NCBI GenBank assembly: GCA_011046135.1
Contig: DSBG01000109.1
Coordinates: 1 to 33,050 of the forward strand
Source: Deltaproteobacteria bacterium
GTDB lineage: Bacteria > Desulfobacterota > Desulfomonilia > UBA1062
Direction: 5' to 3'
Length of the DNA: 33,050 bases
A model generated the notes under the pieces. The model did no database searches. It saw only the letters and a program-made list of their open reading frames with translations, and was not told the origin of the DNA. The position numbers and the translations under genes were made by a program. Positions 1-8,786 of the stretch are shown one piece after another. Each line of letters opens with the position of its first letter. The first letter of the stretch is position 1.

Positions 1-1
1 A

Positions 2-1654
2 TATCCTGCACGTACCCTCGATGAGGCGATAAACGCAATCTGGATTACCATGGTGGGGGCGCACATCGAGAACACCAATGCAGGGCTCTCCCTCGGGAGG
101 CTGGATCAGTGGCTTCAGCCGTATTTCGCCTCTGACATGGCGAAGCTTGCCACAAAAGAAGAGCGTGAGGAATACATTAAGCGTGCCATCGAGTTCGTGG
201 GATGCTTCTTCTTCCGGTGTACCGATCATCTCCCCTGCATGCCCTACATCGCGACCATCTACTTCGGGGGAAGTTCGTCTGACCAGGCGATTACCCTGGG
301 AGGCCTGACACCGGAAGGAGAAGATGCGGTCAACGACATGACCTACATCTTCCTGAAGGTGACGGAGATGCTTTCGATCCGCGACCCCAACATGAATGCA
401 CGCTACCACCCCGACAAGAACAGTGACACGTATCTCAAGCGGCTCTGCGAGGTGAATCTCATAACCGCTGCGACGCCGTCCATGCACAACGACGCGGTCA
501 TCATGGAGTCCCTGAGTCAATTCGACTACGAAGAACAGGATCTTCGAGACTGGGCTGCGGTGGGCTGCGTGGAACCGACGATTGCCGGCAAGCATGCGGG
601 ACACACCAACTTCCACCTCATCAACATGGTGGCGGCCCTGGAGATGGCCCTCAACAACGGCAGACATCCCCTCATGCGGTGGAAGCTCGGGCCAGACACA
701 GGCGAGATAGAGCAGGGGGTGTTCACGACGTTTGAGCAGTTCTACGAGGCCTTTCTCGCCCAGTTCACGTTCCTGATCGACCAGTCGATCCTGCTCAACA
801 ACTGGTATGCAGAGGAGCACCAGTACGTGCGCCCCACGCCCTTCCTCTCCGCGCTTACTGACGGGTGCATCCGGAAGGGGTCCGATGCAACCAAGGGTGG
901 GGCCAAGTACAACAGCTCGGGTGCCGCGGTCATCGGGCTTGCGGATGTGACGGATTCACTCATGGTGATCAAGAAGCTCGTGTTCGATGAACAGAGGGTG
1001 ACCTTCGCCGATCTCAAGCGTGCGGTGGACACGGACTTCAGGAACGACCCCGTGCTCCACGCCCTGGTCACGAAAAAAGTTCCTTTCTTCGGCTCGGGGA
1101 GCGATGAGGCGGTGGAGATGGCCAACCGCATTACGAAGTTCACCCATGACTATTACACGGCCATCCCCCATTACCGCGGCGGAACGTATACCGTCGGGTT
1201 CTGGACCATGTCCCAGCACGTTGCCTTCGGGACCCTCACCGGGGCCCTGCCTTCCGGGAGGAGGGCGGGAAAGCCCTTTACTCCTGGTCTCACTCCGGAG
1301 CCGAACGCGTCTCGCAACCTTCTGGACAACATACGGGATGTCGCCCGCCTCGACCCCCACAACATCACCAACAACTTGGCCTTCAACGTGAAGATCGTGC
1401 CCTCGGCGCACGATTCGCACGAAAAAACGGTGCAGGACATGTTCTCCTACGTGAAGACCTACTTCACCCTGGGAGGGATGCAGATGCAGATGAACGTGGT
1501 GACCTCGGACACGCTTCGAGATGCCATGGCCTACCCGGAGAACTATCGCAACCTGATTGTGCGCATCTCCGGATACAATGCCTACTTCGTGACCCTGCAC
1601 AGGGACCTGCAGCTCGAACTCATCGAACGGGCAGAGTACGGCATGACACACTGA
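2..1654 (+). CDS. Glycyl radical enzyme (PFL-like), 5' end outside window
   Basis: The reading frame is open to the left edge, so the N-terminus is missing; about 550 codons are visible of a family that usually has 780-850. The motif VGCVEP places the thiyl-radical cysteine at codon 566-568, with a glutamate two residues later. The glycyl radical loop RISGYNAYF lies near the C-terminus, with the radical glycine at codon 1571-1573. Family knowledge: the Cys-x-Glu arrangement is typical of enzymes that eliminate water, amines or sulfite (diol dehydratases, choline lyase, hydroxyproline dehydratase, isethionate lyase), but arylacetate decarboxylases also have it, so the substrate is not assigned. 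The protein needs a radical SAM activase, which is not in the window and may lie upstream. An alcohol dehydrogenase follows after 94 bp, consistent with an aldehyde or alcohol intermediate (inference). Confidence 0.9.
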   Translation, partial: YPARTLDEAINAIWITMVGAHIENTNAGLSLGRLDQWLQPYFASDMAKLATKEEREEYIKRAIEFVGCFFFRCTDHLPCMPYIATIYFGGSSSDQAITLGGLTPEGEDAVNDMTYIFLKVTEMLSIRDPNMNARYHPDKNSDTYLKRLCEVNLITAATPSMHNDAVIMESLSQFDYEEQDLRDWAAVGCVEPTIAGKHAGHTNFHLINMVAALEMALNNGRHPLMRWKLGPDTGEIEQGVFTTFEQFYEAFLAQFTFLIDQSILLNNWYAEEHQYVRPTPFLSALTDGCIRKGSDATKGGAKYNSSGAAVIGLADVTDSLMVIKKLVFDEQRVTFADLKRAVDTDFRNDPVLHALVTKKVPFFGSGSDEAVEMANRITKFTHDYYTAIPHYRGGTYTVGFWTMSQHVAFGTLTGALPSGRRAGKPFTPGLTPEPNASRNLLDNIRDVARLDPHNITNNLAFNVKIVPSAHDSHEKTVQDMFSYVKTYFTLGGMQMQMNVVTSDTLRDAMAYPENYRNLIVRISGYNAYFVTLHRDLQLELIERAEYGMTH

Positions 1655-1748
1655 ACAGAATGTTTCGCGGGTGGTGCATATAAGGACCTGCTGGATCATC
1701 AGTGTCGCGGGAGGACACGAATACCCGGGCAGGGAGAAATGAGTCTCC

Positions 1749-3014
1749 ATGAATGAGAAGAGGGCCGGGATGATGGCAGTGATGTTCAACTACAGCATCC
1801 CCCGGATCGCACTGAAGAAGATCGGCCTCGGCAGTGATTTCTTTCTCGTGAAGTACAGCGATGCGTGGCCGGTTCCCAGAATCGTCCATCCTAAGCAGGT
1901 CGTGATGAGGACGCGTCTGGGCGGCATCTGCGCGTCAGATCTTCACCAGCTCACGGTGTCACTGTCTCTCTACGCGAGCATCATGGCGTCTCCGGTCAAC
2001 CCCGTACCCATGGGACACGAGGCCGTGGGCACGATCGAGGAGGTGGGGGCCGAGGTGACGAGACTTCGACCAGGTGACAGGGTAGTCTACAACCCCATAG
2101 GCAGGTGCTCATGCTACGGGTTCGATCCCTGTCCGAGCTGCAGGAACGGCAATTATCAGCACTGCTTCTGCCTTCTCGGCATCGGGGATGGTACCGAGCG
2201 CGAACAGGAGTATGGCGGCAGGTGCAAGTTTGGTGGGTTCGGGGGAGGGGCGTTCAGCGAGTATCTCCTCGGCCTCGAGCAGCAGTTCCACCTGGTACCC
2301 GAGCATGTGCCGGACGAAGTGGCGGTACTTGCAGAACCCTTCACCATTGCACTGCATGCGGTATCCCGCCACATGCCAAAGGAGACGGATACGGTTCTCG
2401 TAGTGGGGGCGGGCATCATCGGTCTTCTCACGATAAAGGCGTTGAGAGCCTTGGGTTCGCAGTGCAGGATACTGGCCATCGCACGATATCCTGTGCAGGC
2501 AGCTATGGCACGAAAGCTCGGGGCGACCGAGGTCATCACAGAGCGCGCTTCCAGGAAGCTCTACGACAGAATTGCCCGTGCGACTGGAGGGTCGCTCTTC
2601 ACCCCTCTTTTCAGCAAGCCCGTGCTGTATGGAAATCGGGGACCCGACATCATTTTCGACTGCGTGGGTTCAGAAGCCTCGGTGGATGACGATCTCAGGC
2701 TGTCCCGGAGCAATGGTAAGGTTGTGATCCTCGGACTGGATTTCAATATCACGAAACAGGTGGATTGGTCCGTAGCGATCTGGAAGGAGATCGACGTCAC
2801 TGGAACCCTGTTCTCAGGGAGGGAGGTCTTTGAAAACCGGAAGATCGATGCCTTCGACCTGGCCCTTGAACTCATGTCACGCGATGGGGAATCTTTCAGG
2901 GGGCTGGTCTCCCACACGTTTCCGGTTGATCGGTTCCGCGATGCGATCCGATGCATACGCTCAAAGGAGAAAAACAGTGCCATCAAGGTTGCTCTGGATT
3001 TCAGACGTGGCTGA
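1749..3014 (+). CDS. Zinc-dependent alcohol dehydrogenase (MDR family)
   Basis: This 421-residue medium-chain dehydrogenase has the catalytic zinc motif GGICASD (Cys61) and GHEAVG (His90-Glu91). A cysteine-rich structural zinc lobe spans about 120-141 (C120, C122, C128, C131, C139, C141); its first spacing is wider than the usual CxxCxxC pattern. The nucleotide-binding glycine motif is VVGAGIIG near 218-225. It should oxidise or reduce an alcohol/aldehyde pair with NAD(P) in the cytoplasm. The start at 1749 follows AGGGAG at 1731-1736; an internal ATG at 1770 would also give a complete enzyme. It lies directly downstream of the glycyl radical enzyme on the same strand, so the two probably work in one catabolic route (inference). 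Confidence 0.88.
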   Translation: MNEKRAGMMAVMFNYSIPRIALKKIGLGSDFFLVKYSDAWPVPRIVHPKQVVMRTRLGGICASDLHQLTVSLSLYASIMASPVNPVPMGHEAVGTIEEVGAEVTRLRPGDRVVYNPIGRCSCYGFDPCPSCRNGNYQHCFCLLGIGDGTEREQEYGGRCKFGGFGGGAFSEYLLGLEQQFHLVPEHVPDEVAVLAEPFTIALHAVSRHMPKETDTVLVVGAGIIGLLTIKALRALGSQCRILAIARYPVQAAMARKLGATEVITERASRKLYDRIARATGGSLFTPLFSKPVLYGNRGPDIIFDCVGSEASVDDDLRLSRSNGKVVILGLDFNITKQVDWSVAIWKEIDVTGTLFSGREVFENRKIDAFDLALELMSRDGESFRGLVSHTFPVDRFRDAIRCIRSKEKNSAIKVALDFRRG

Positions 3015-3257
3015 CCGTACGAATTCCAGGGATGTTTCGGCACTCACCCGGACGTACTCCGTCATCGACAGCCTGCTTCGGAATCCACGGGGAAGGATCT
3101 CCCATGCCGATCAAAGGATCATAAGGAGTCATAACAGGGATACGTCGAACGCGGGAGAGGTTCTTATGCGGACAGGTGCAGAACGTCCGGTGGTGATGAC
3201 ATATTTAAGGCAGAGGGTTTTCTGTGTCGGGAACGAATGTTCGTGCAGGGGGAGAGG

Positions 3258-4367
3258 ATGAAGATTCTCGTTCTCGGTGGTGCGGGTGACATGGCGAGAG
3301 ATGCCCTCGATGAACTCGACAGAGAAACGGGGGACCTGGCCATCACCATTGCCGACCTCAATCTGGACAAGGCGAGGCGGGAAGCGGCTGGCAGGGGAGA
3401 GCGGGTTACTGCCCAGGGTGTCGATATCGAAGACCATTCTCGGCTGATGGAGCTCATGAAGCAGCACGACATAACCTTGGGGTTTGCCGGGCCGTTCTAT
3501 TACTTCGAGAAGCGACTTGCTCGGGCTGCACTGGAGGCAGGGAGACCCTATGTCTCCATTGCCGACGACTACGAGGCCTACCTGGAGGTCATGACCCTCG
3601 AAGAAGAAGCCCGGCTCACCGGTGTTCACATCTTGACAGGGTGGGGAAATTCTCCAGGCATCACCCAGGTTCTGGCCCGCAAGGGGTACAACTCCATGGA
3701 AGAACCCAGGCGCATCAATGTGCACTGGGCTGCCGGCTCCAACGAGGCAGCAGGCCCTGCAAACCTTACGCACCTCTTCAATATCTTTCACGGCACCACG
3801 CTCCAGACAATCCGCGGCCGGGAAATCAGGGTGCCCACCGGCGGAGGCAGAAAGGTCGTGCGGTTTCCCTTCCCCCTGGGGGAGTTGCCCGTATACTACA
3901 CGGGGCATGCGGAAAGTGTCTCTATCCCCCGCAACCTGACCGGACTCCAGGAGGTAACCCTGCACGGCGGAGTCCAGCCCTCCTACATCCCGCTGATGAT
4001 CATGGTGATGGACAAAACAGGCCTGTTCAGCACCCACGACCGCAGAAAAAAGGCAGCGGAGTTCTTCTATAAAATCGAGAGGATCTTCGGAACGGGCGGG
4101 TTAGACAAGTCCGTGGGAAGGGTGGACGTGTATGGGTTCCACAGGGGAAAGACAGCACACCGTACCTACACGTACCTCGGTCACATTGGCCGGATTACCT
4201 CCGTTCCCTGTGTGGTGGCGGCTCTGTGGGAACTAGAGGGTGCATTCAGAGATATCCCGGGTGGAGTCTATGCCCCTGAAAGACTGCTCACCGACCCTGA
4301 TCCATTTCTGACAGAGATCATGCGAAGGGGCGTGGAAATCTTCTTCCACGAGGACGGCCTTGAGTGA
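3258..4367 (+). CDS. Saccharopine dehydrogenase-like NAD(P) oxidoreductase
   Basis: The protein (369 residues) opens with a Rossmann strand and glycine motif, MKILVLGGAGDMARDAL, followed by the pattern of the saccharopine dehydrogenase/homospermidine synthase fold (TITLGFAGPFYYFEKRLARA-type helix, then GWGNSPGITQVLA). The start was placed at ATG 3258 because a strong purine run (AGGGGGAGAGG) lies immediately before it and the Rossmann motif begins at once; an ATG at 3237 would add seven unconserved residues. Family members act on amino acids or imines, but many bacterial homologues have no known reaction, so none is assigned here. It follows the alcohol dehydrogenase after 243 bp on the same strand and may belong to the same pathway. 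Confidence 0.8.
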   Translation: MKILVLGGAGDMARDALDELDRETGDLAITIADLNLDKARREAAGRGERVTAQGVDIEDHSRLMELMKQHDITLGFAGPFYYFEKRLARAALEAGRPYVSIADDYEAYLEVMTLEEEARLTGVHILTGWGNSPGITQVLARKGYNSMEEPRRINVHWAAGSNEAAGPANLTHLFNIFHGTTLQTIRGREIRVPTGGGRKVVRFPFPLGELPVYYTGHAESVSIPRNLTGLQEVTLHGGVQPSYIPLMIMVMDKTGLFSTHDRRKKAAEFFYKIERIFGTGGLDKSVGRVDVYGFHRGKTAHRTYTYLGHIGRITSVPCVVAALWELEGAFRDIPGGVYAPERLLTDPDPFLTEIMRRGVEIFFHEDGLE

Positions 4368-4602
4368 AAAAACGCTCAGACACAGACGAATCTTTCCCGT
4401 GAACCGGAACACGTGAACCGGAGCCGAACCGTCCCTGGGACCGTAATCGTCCCGTACCCATCTCCTCCTTGGGAATGAACCGTTCAGAGTCGCCGATACA
4501 CCGGTGGCACGAGTACGGCATCAAGAATAGCTCTTCTCCCCAGTTTTCAGTTTCACTTCCGGGGGATCTCCTGATAAGAGGAATAGTCTAAGGATAGTCC
4601 TC

Positions 4603-5919
4603 ATGACGCAGGAGAAACAGACTGATCATCCCGGAGATTTGCCCGAAACAGCCCCCTATACTGCAGCGAAACAATGGCTGAGATTATTCCCTGCGCTCAT
4701 GGAACGGGACTTCAGAACACTGTGGCTTGGCATGATGCCGGGGATCCTCGCCATTCAGATGTATTTCTTCGCCAATGGCTACCTGGCCTTCGAGCTCACG
4801 GGAGCAGCCAAATCCATCGGGTACATCTCTCTGGGATTCGGCATTCCCATGCTCGTCTTTTCCCTGGTGGGGGGCATGGCGGCTGACCGTTATTCAAAAC
4901 GAGGGATTCTCCTGATCAGCCAGGCAACCATGGTTCTCTCGGCAGCGATCATGGCTGTCCTGATCGTAACTGAAACTATCAGAATCTGGAACATGGTGGT
5001 CCTTTCAGGCATCATGGGTACAGCCTTCACCTTTCACATGCCGGCCAGGCAGTCGTTCATTGCCGAGCTGATAAGCCCGGCCCGATTGGTCAATGCCATT
5101 GCCCTGAACAGCTCGGGATTGAATGCCTGTCGGGTCATCGGTCCTCCTTTGGCAGGATGGCTGATCAGCAAGCCCTGGGTGGGCATCGGCGGGGTGTACG
5201 CAACCATGGCTCTCCTGCTTGTGATTGTCGTGGTGAGTCTCTTCAGGATTCCCGACCGAGGAATTCATGCACACGCGAAAGACACCTCCGGAACCAGGGC
5301 GGTGCTTGACGGCCTTGGGTATATCCGGGGCAACCCTGTCCTGCTCGTCCTGTTGATACTGAGCATTGCCCCCATCATTTTAGGGATGCCGGTTCAGGCA
5401 CTGATGCCGGTTTTCGCCAAAAATGTATTCGGTGTGGGACCAAAGGGACTCGGGTTTCTGATGATGGCCAACGGCATAGGCGCCCTCATCGGGTCTCTTG
5501 TCGTTGCATCGATCCAACAGCTCAGGCGGCCCGGCATGGTGCAGCTGGTCCTCGGGGGGCTCTTTGGCGTGAGTCTGGCGATTTTTGCCTTTGGATATTC
5601 GTTTTCCCTCGCTCTTGTGATGATGGTGATCATCGGCATCGTTTCGTCCTCCTATCTCTCGCTCAACGCAACCCTGATCATGGATGCCACCGACAAACGC
5701 TACCACGGGCGTGTCATGAGTGTGTACATGTTCACCTTTTCAGCCCTTCCGTTTGGGAACATGATCATGAGTGTCTTTGCCGACGCCTTCAGTGCACCGG
5801 TGACCGTCGGTGTCGGGGGTCTGCTGCTGGCAGCGGTTGTCCTGCTTTTCGCCCTTTTCAGTCCTGCTTATAGAGGGTTGCAGTATGGCACGTCTTCAAC
5901 GATGGGTTCATCTCGTTGA
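4603..5919 (+). CDS. Major facilitator superfamily transporter
   Basis: This 438-residue inner-membrane protein has about twelve hydrophobic segments by eye. The MFS loop 2-3 signature appears as GGMAADRYSKRG. The pattern resembles the drug/siderophore exporter branch (DHA3 or EntS-like, MFS_3), though direction and substrate cannot be read from sequence. AAGGA about 8 bp upstream supports the ATG at 4603. It is the last plus-strand gene of the glycyl radical enzyme locus, separated by 235 bp without a gene, so it may have its own promoter. Transport of the locus's substrate or product is only a suggestion. Confidence 0.88.
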   Translation: MTQEKQTDHPGDLPETAPYTAAKQWLRLFPALMERDFRTLWLGMMPGILAIQMYFFANGYLAFELTGAAKSIGYISLGFGIPMLVFSLVGGMAADRYSKRGILLISQATMVLSAAIMAVLIVTETIRIWNMVVLSGIMGTAFTFHMPARQSFIAELISPARLVNAIALNSSGLNACRVIGPPLAGWLISKPWVGIGGVYATMALLLVIVVVSLFRIPDRGIHAHAKDTSGTRAVLDGLGYIRGNPVLLVLLILSIAPIILGMPVQALMPVFAKNVFGVGPKGLGFLMMANGIGALIGSLVVASIQQLRRPGMVQLVLGGLFGVSLAIFAFGYSFSLALVMMVIIGIVSSSYLSLNATLIMDATDKRYHGRVMSVYMFTFSALPFGNMIMSVFADAFSAPVTVGVGGLLLAAVVLLFALFSPAYRGLQYGTSSTMGSSR

Positions 5920-5954
5920 GGGATCCTGATCCCTGACCATTTCACGCAGTGAAA
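5919..5954. terminator. Two short inverted repeats between convergent genes
   Basis: AGGGATC-CT-GATCCCT (5919-5934) abuts the stop of the MFS gene, and TTTCAC-GCA-GTGAAA (5940-5954) follows. The next gene comes from the opposite strand, so these may help end transcription from both sides. Neither is followed by a clear T-run, so the call is weak. Confidence 0.3.
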
Positions 5955-6036
5955 CAGTGCCGCGACGTCCACAGATGCGCGTGCTCTGGTGGATGCTGCC
6001 AGAAGGAGGAGCATGCATCATGGAAAACGGTCAGTA

Positions 6037-7014
6037 TCAACCCGTTGCCTGTGAGAGTCGAATGACTTCTTCGTGGGGCCCCAGCATCCTGATGAACGTG
6101 CTGAGGAGATTATTGTCAAACTCGGTTATGGCCTCTGTCTTGATGATCTCGATGGCGTCGAAAGGCTTCATGGGCTTCTTGTAGGGCCTCTCAGATGTCA
6201 GTGCGTCGAAGATATCCGCAATGGCACAGATCCGGGCACAGGGATGGATGTCCGTCATGCCGAAGGGATACCCGCTCCCGTTGGGGCGTTCGTGATGCTG
6301 CATGGAGATATACGCAGCCTCATCAGTAAGGTGCCCTGTCTCCATGAGGATGGTGTAGCCGAATTCGGGATGCTTCTTCATGATCGCCCACTCATGATCG
6401 TCCAGGTTTCCCCGTTTTGAGAGAATGGATTTCGGTATCTTGCACTTTCCGATATCGTGGAGAAAGTACCCGTACGTCAGCCGTTCCAATTCCTCCATCC
6501 CTAGTGCACGGTCATTCGTGTAGAAATGGATGGCAAGAGCGGTGGCGAAGATGCCGACGTTGACACTGTGTGTGTAGGTGTTGAAATCATGCTCCGTAAT
6601 GGAGAAGAGGTCGTTCAGGAGAATTCTGTTCTTCATGATGTTTTTGAACATGGGTTTCAGGGTGTTTTTCAGCACTTCGATCTGATTGGAATTCGGGTCT
6701 TCAAAGGCCTTTCTGAGGGCATGCATGGACGACACGTAGAACGTAGCGGCCTTGACTTTTCCGGGTATGGTGGAGTCGTTGATGATCTTGTCAGAATTTT
6801 CATGAATGTATTCTTCGAAGGTGCCTGCATCAGTTCTCCGGACATAGATCCTGCTGATTCCGAATCGATGGAGCTCGAGGAGGTGATCCCGAGTGAACAC
6901 CCCGCCTTTCTCGAGAAAGGGTACGAGCATGTCCTGGTGCTTTATGAACAGGTCCACGACGACCTTCTCATAGAGAACGATGACATCTATGGGAACAGGC
7001 CTGAATACGTTCAT
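6037..7014 (-). CDS. HD-GYP domain protein, probable c-di-GMP phosphodiesterase
   Basis: The C-terminal half of this 325-residue protein is an HD-GYP domain. HDIGK (His186-Asp187) and the HHERPNGSGYP block (240-250) are intact, so metal binding and cyclic-di-GMP hydrolysis are expected. The N-terminal 130 residues show no receiver or membrane segment that I recognise and may be a sensory or scaffolding region. The ATG at 7014 lacks its own ribosome site at normal spacing. Instead AAGGAG (7036-7041) precedes a six-codon ORF whose TGA overlaps the ATG, suggesting translational coupling. The radical SAM gene ends 82 bp upstream on the same strand, so the two may be co-transcribed. Confidence 0.9.
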   Translation of the reverse strand: MNVFRPVPIDVIVLYEKVVVDLFIKHQDMLVPFLEKGGVFTRDHLLELHRFGISRIYVRRTDAGTFEEYIHENSDKIINDSTIPGKVKAATFYVSSMHALRKAFEDPNSNQIEVLKNTLKPMFKNIMKNRILLNDLFSITEHDFNTYTHSVNVGIFATALAIHFYTNDRALGMEELERLTYGYFLHDIGKCKIPKSILSKRGNLDDHEWAIMKKHPEFGYTILMETGHLTDEAAYISMQHHERPNGSGYPFGMTDIHPCARICAIADIFDALTSERPYKKPMKPFDAIEIIKTEAITEFDNNLLSTFIRMLGPHEEVIRLSQATG

Positions 7015-7031
7015 GCAGGGCTTTTCGGCAT
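7011..7031 (-). other. Six-codon minicistron overlapping the HD-GYP start
   Basis: ATG at 7031-7029 opens the hexapeptide frame MPKSPA, ending in TGA at 7013-7011, which overlaps the HD-GYP ATG as ATGA. AAGGAG lies 4 bp before this ATG but about 21 bp before the HD-GYP ATG. No in-frame upstream start exists for the HD-GYP gene before a stop. Coupled initiation is inferred. Confidence 0.4.
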
Positions 7032-7096
7032 TCGTCTCCTTGGAATTTACAGTACGTGAGGGAATCTGAGTTCAGTAACGTCATACAGGCACATCG

Positions 7097-8617
7097 TTAT
7101 CTCTTCGCAAACAATGGTGCATGGTTCGAGGTAAAGAACGGAGGGTCCTGTCGTACAATGCGCGCAATGGATCTCTGCCGCTTGAATTCCTTGTCCAGGA
7201 ACTGGCGGACTCTGTTTCTGTCCCATCCCGCAGGGTGGACAAACCCCTGGTACAGGGAAAGGTCTCCCTCCGAGAAATCGAAGGTCGTGAGGTTCGCGGC
7301 ATCGTGGCTGTATCTGGGCAGATTGAAGATCGAGACGTTAAGAAAATCGATGGCTTCCTGATGCCTGCTCACGAAATCGAGGGTTTTCTGTGCGCCCACG
7401 CAGTCCTCAGGTGTTCCGAACAGGATATACACATACGTGGCTATTCCTGCACGTGTGAGGCTTTTCAGGACATGAGCAGCTGTTTCGAGCCTGATCCCCT
7501 TGCCCAGTTTGTCAAGTACGCCCTGGTCTCCTGATTCCAGCCCGAGCTGAAGCATCACGCACCCGGATCGTTTCAGGGAGGAACAGAGGTCGGGATCTGC
7601 AAGCTCAGGTATAATCTTCGCGAATCCGTACCAGGGAGAAGGGAGTTCCTCCCGGGCAAGGGATGCGATGATCGATGGACTCAGTGCATTGTCACAGAAG
7701 TGCACGAGTGCCGGTGAATGCTTCTTTAGGACGTGACGCACCAGAGAAACGACAGCACCGCCGGGAACAGGGCAATACCGTGTGTTCTCCGACTTTTCCG
7801 GGCAGAAGGAACATCTGCCCCAGTAACAGCCCGTTGACGTGCTCAGGGGGATGATGCTTCCCGGGGAAAGGTAGTCACGGGTTTGAAAGCCTCCATATTC
7901 GGGCAGAGATATCCGGGAAGGGGTCTCGCCCCTGAAGAGAGAGAGAAGGCGGTCCTCTCCCGGGCCGTCGACAATTTCGTCCACCAGGCCGGCAAAGGTA
8001 TTCGTTTTCATGGGGCCCCTCATCCACGAGGTAACCAGCCCTCCGCCCAGAAGGATCTTCGTTCCTGGGCTGAGGATTTTTGCCTGACCGATCATGGCAA
8101 AGGTTGTCAGTACCTGACTGAGGTAGTTCAGGGAAAAACCCAGGTATCCGGGGGCGTGTTCTTCCAGGAGAGCCTGCAGCCGCTTGAGAAAGTAGGGATA
8201 GAACACATTGTCTTCCGGGTGCTCTGCCGCGTGCAGCAGATCAGCGCTCTTCACCGGCGAACGTCTCATGTGGGTGAAGTTGTTGAGGCTGACATGAACC
8301 CCGTGGCTTTTTGATCTCACCTCCAGGATCCTGTTGAGCTCGGTGACCGCTTTGATGTACGCCCCCATATTCCCGAAGGCCGTTCCATCCCTGAGGGACC
8401 GGAGATTTTTCTCCACGTGGCGTGCACTGCGTCTGGTCCAGGTGTCCTGGGCATGGAGGGGTTCTCCGGAGGTGATCAGGTGGAGAAGGCATTCAAGGTT
8501 TGCGTCAATCACCAGGTGCTCGACACCATGGTCCTTAAGGATCCCCGAGAGTTTTGCGAGCCCGGCCGGCGGTTCGCAGGGACGCGATACAGGGGCAGTA
8601 ATGAGCACGATGTCCAT
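7097..8617 (-). CDS. Radical SAM protein with B12-binding-like N-terminus
   Basis: This 506-residue protein opens with MDIVLITAPVSRPCEPPAGL, typical of the B12-binding-domain class in which a Rossmann-like domain precedes the radical SAM barrel. The [4Fe-4S] motif is CYWGRCSFC (Cys264, 269, 272), CX4CX2C rather than CX3CX2C, a variant I associate with some B12-type radical SAM branches. Downstream segments (LQLGLESGDQGVLDKLGKG and YVYILFGTPED) fit the Elp3/MiaB-like barrel. The reaction is unknown. AAAGG five bases before the ATG supports the start. Upstream lies a 169-bp gap holding a long inverted repeat that could fold in the leader RNA; downstream is the HD-GYP gene. Confidence 0.85.
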   Translation of the reverse strand: MDIVLITAPVSRPCEPPAGLAKLSGILKDHGVEHLVIDANLECLLHLITSGEPLHAQDTWTRRSARHVEKNLRSLRDGTAFGNMGAYIKAVTELNRILEVRSKSHGVHVSLNNFTHMRRSPVKSADLLHAAEHPEDNVFYPYFLKRLQALLEEHAPGYLGFSLNYLSQVLTTFAMIGQAKILSPGTKILLGGGLVTSWMRGPMKTNTFAGLVDEIVDGPGEDRLLSLFRGETPSRISLPEYGGFQTRDYLSPGSIIPLSTSTGCYWGRCSFCPEKSENTRYCPVPGGAVVSLVRHVLKKHSPALVHFCDNALSPSIIASLAREELPSPWYGFAKIIPELADPDLCSSLKRSGCVMLQLGLESGDQGVLDKLGKGIRLETAAHVLKSLTRAGIATYVYILFGTPEDCVGAQKTLDFVSRHQEAIDFLNVSIFNLPRYSHDAANLTTFDFSEGDLSLYQGFVHPAGWDRNRVRQFLDKEFKRQRSIARIVRQDPPFFTSNHAPLFAKR

Positions 8618-8654
8618 GCTTGCCTTTGAAGCAGGTTTCAGGTGGTGCTGTCAA

Positions 8655-8736
8655 TCACCCAGCCCTCGCATTAACGATCCTCGGTTTTACGCGGGAGCAC
8701 CCCTTGTTTCCCAGTAAAGATTCTCCGGCTGGGTGA
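8655..8736 (-). ncRNA. Candidate structured 5' leader RNA upstream of the radical SAM gene
   Basis: Ten bases, TCACCCAGCC, pair perfectly with GGCTGGGTGA about 62 nt later (arms 8655-8664 and 8727-8736), enclosing further pairings. Read on the minus strand these are GGGA with TCCC, and GCGTAA with TTA-A-TGC (one bulge), the latter capped by CGA-GGA-TCG. This is a three-way-junction-like fold about 38 nt before the radical SAM ATG. It matches no riboswitch class that I recognise. A small mobile palindromic element is the alternative. Confidence 0.4.
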
Positions 8737-8786
8737 GATCTTGGCCTGCGCTCCTGTACCGCACCTGCGGTGCCTGGCCTGAGCTA

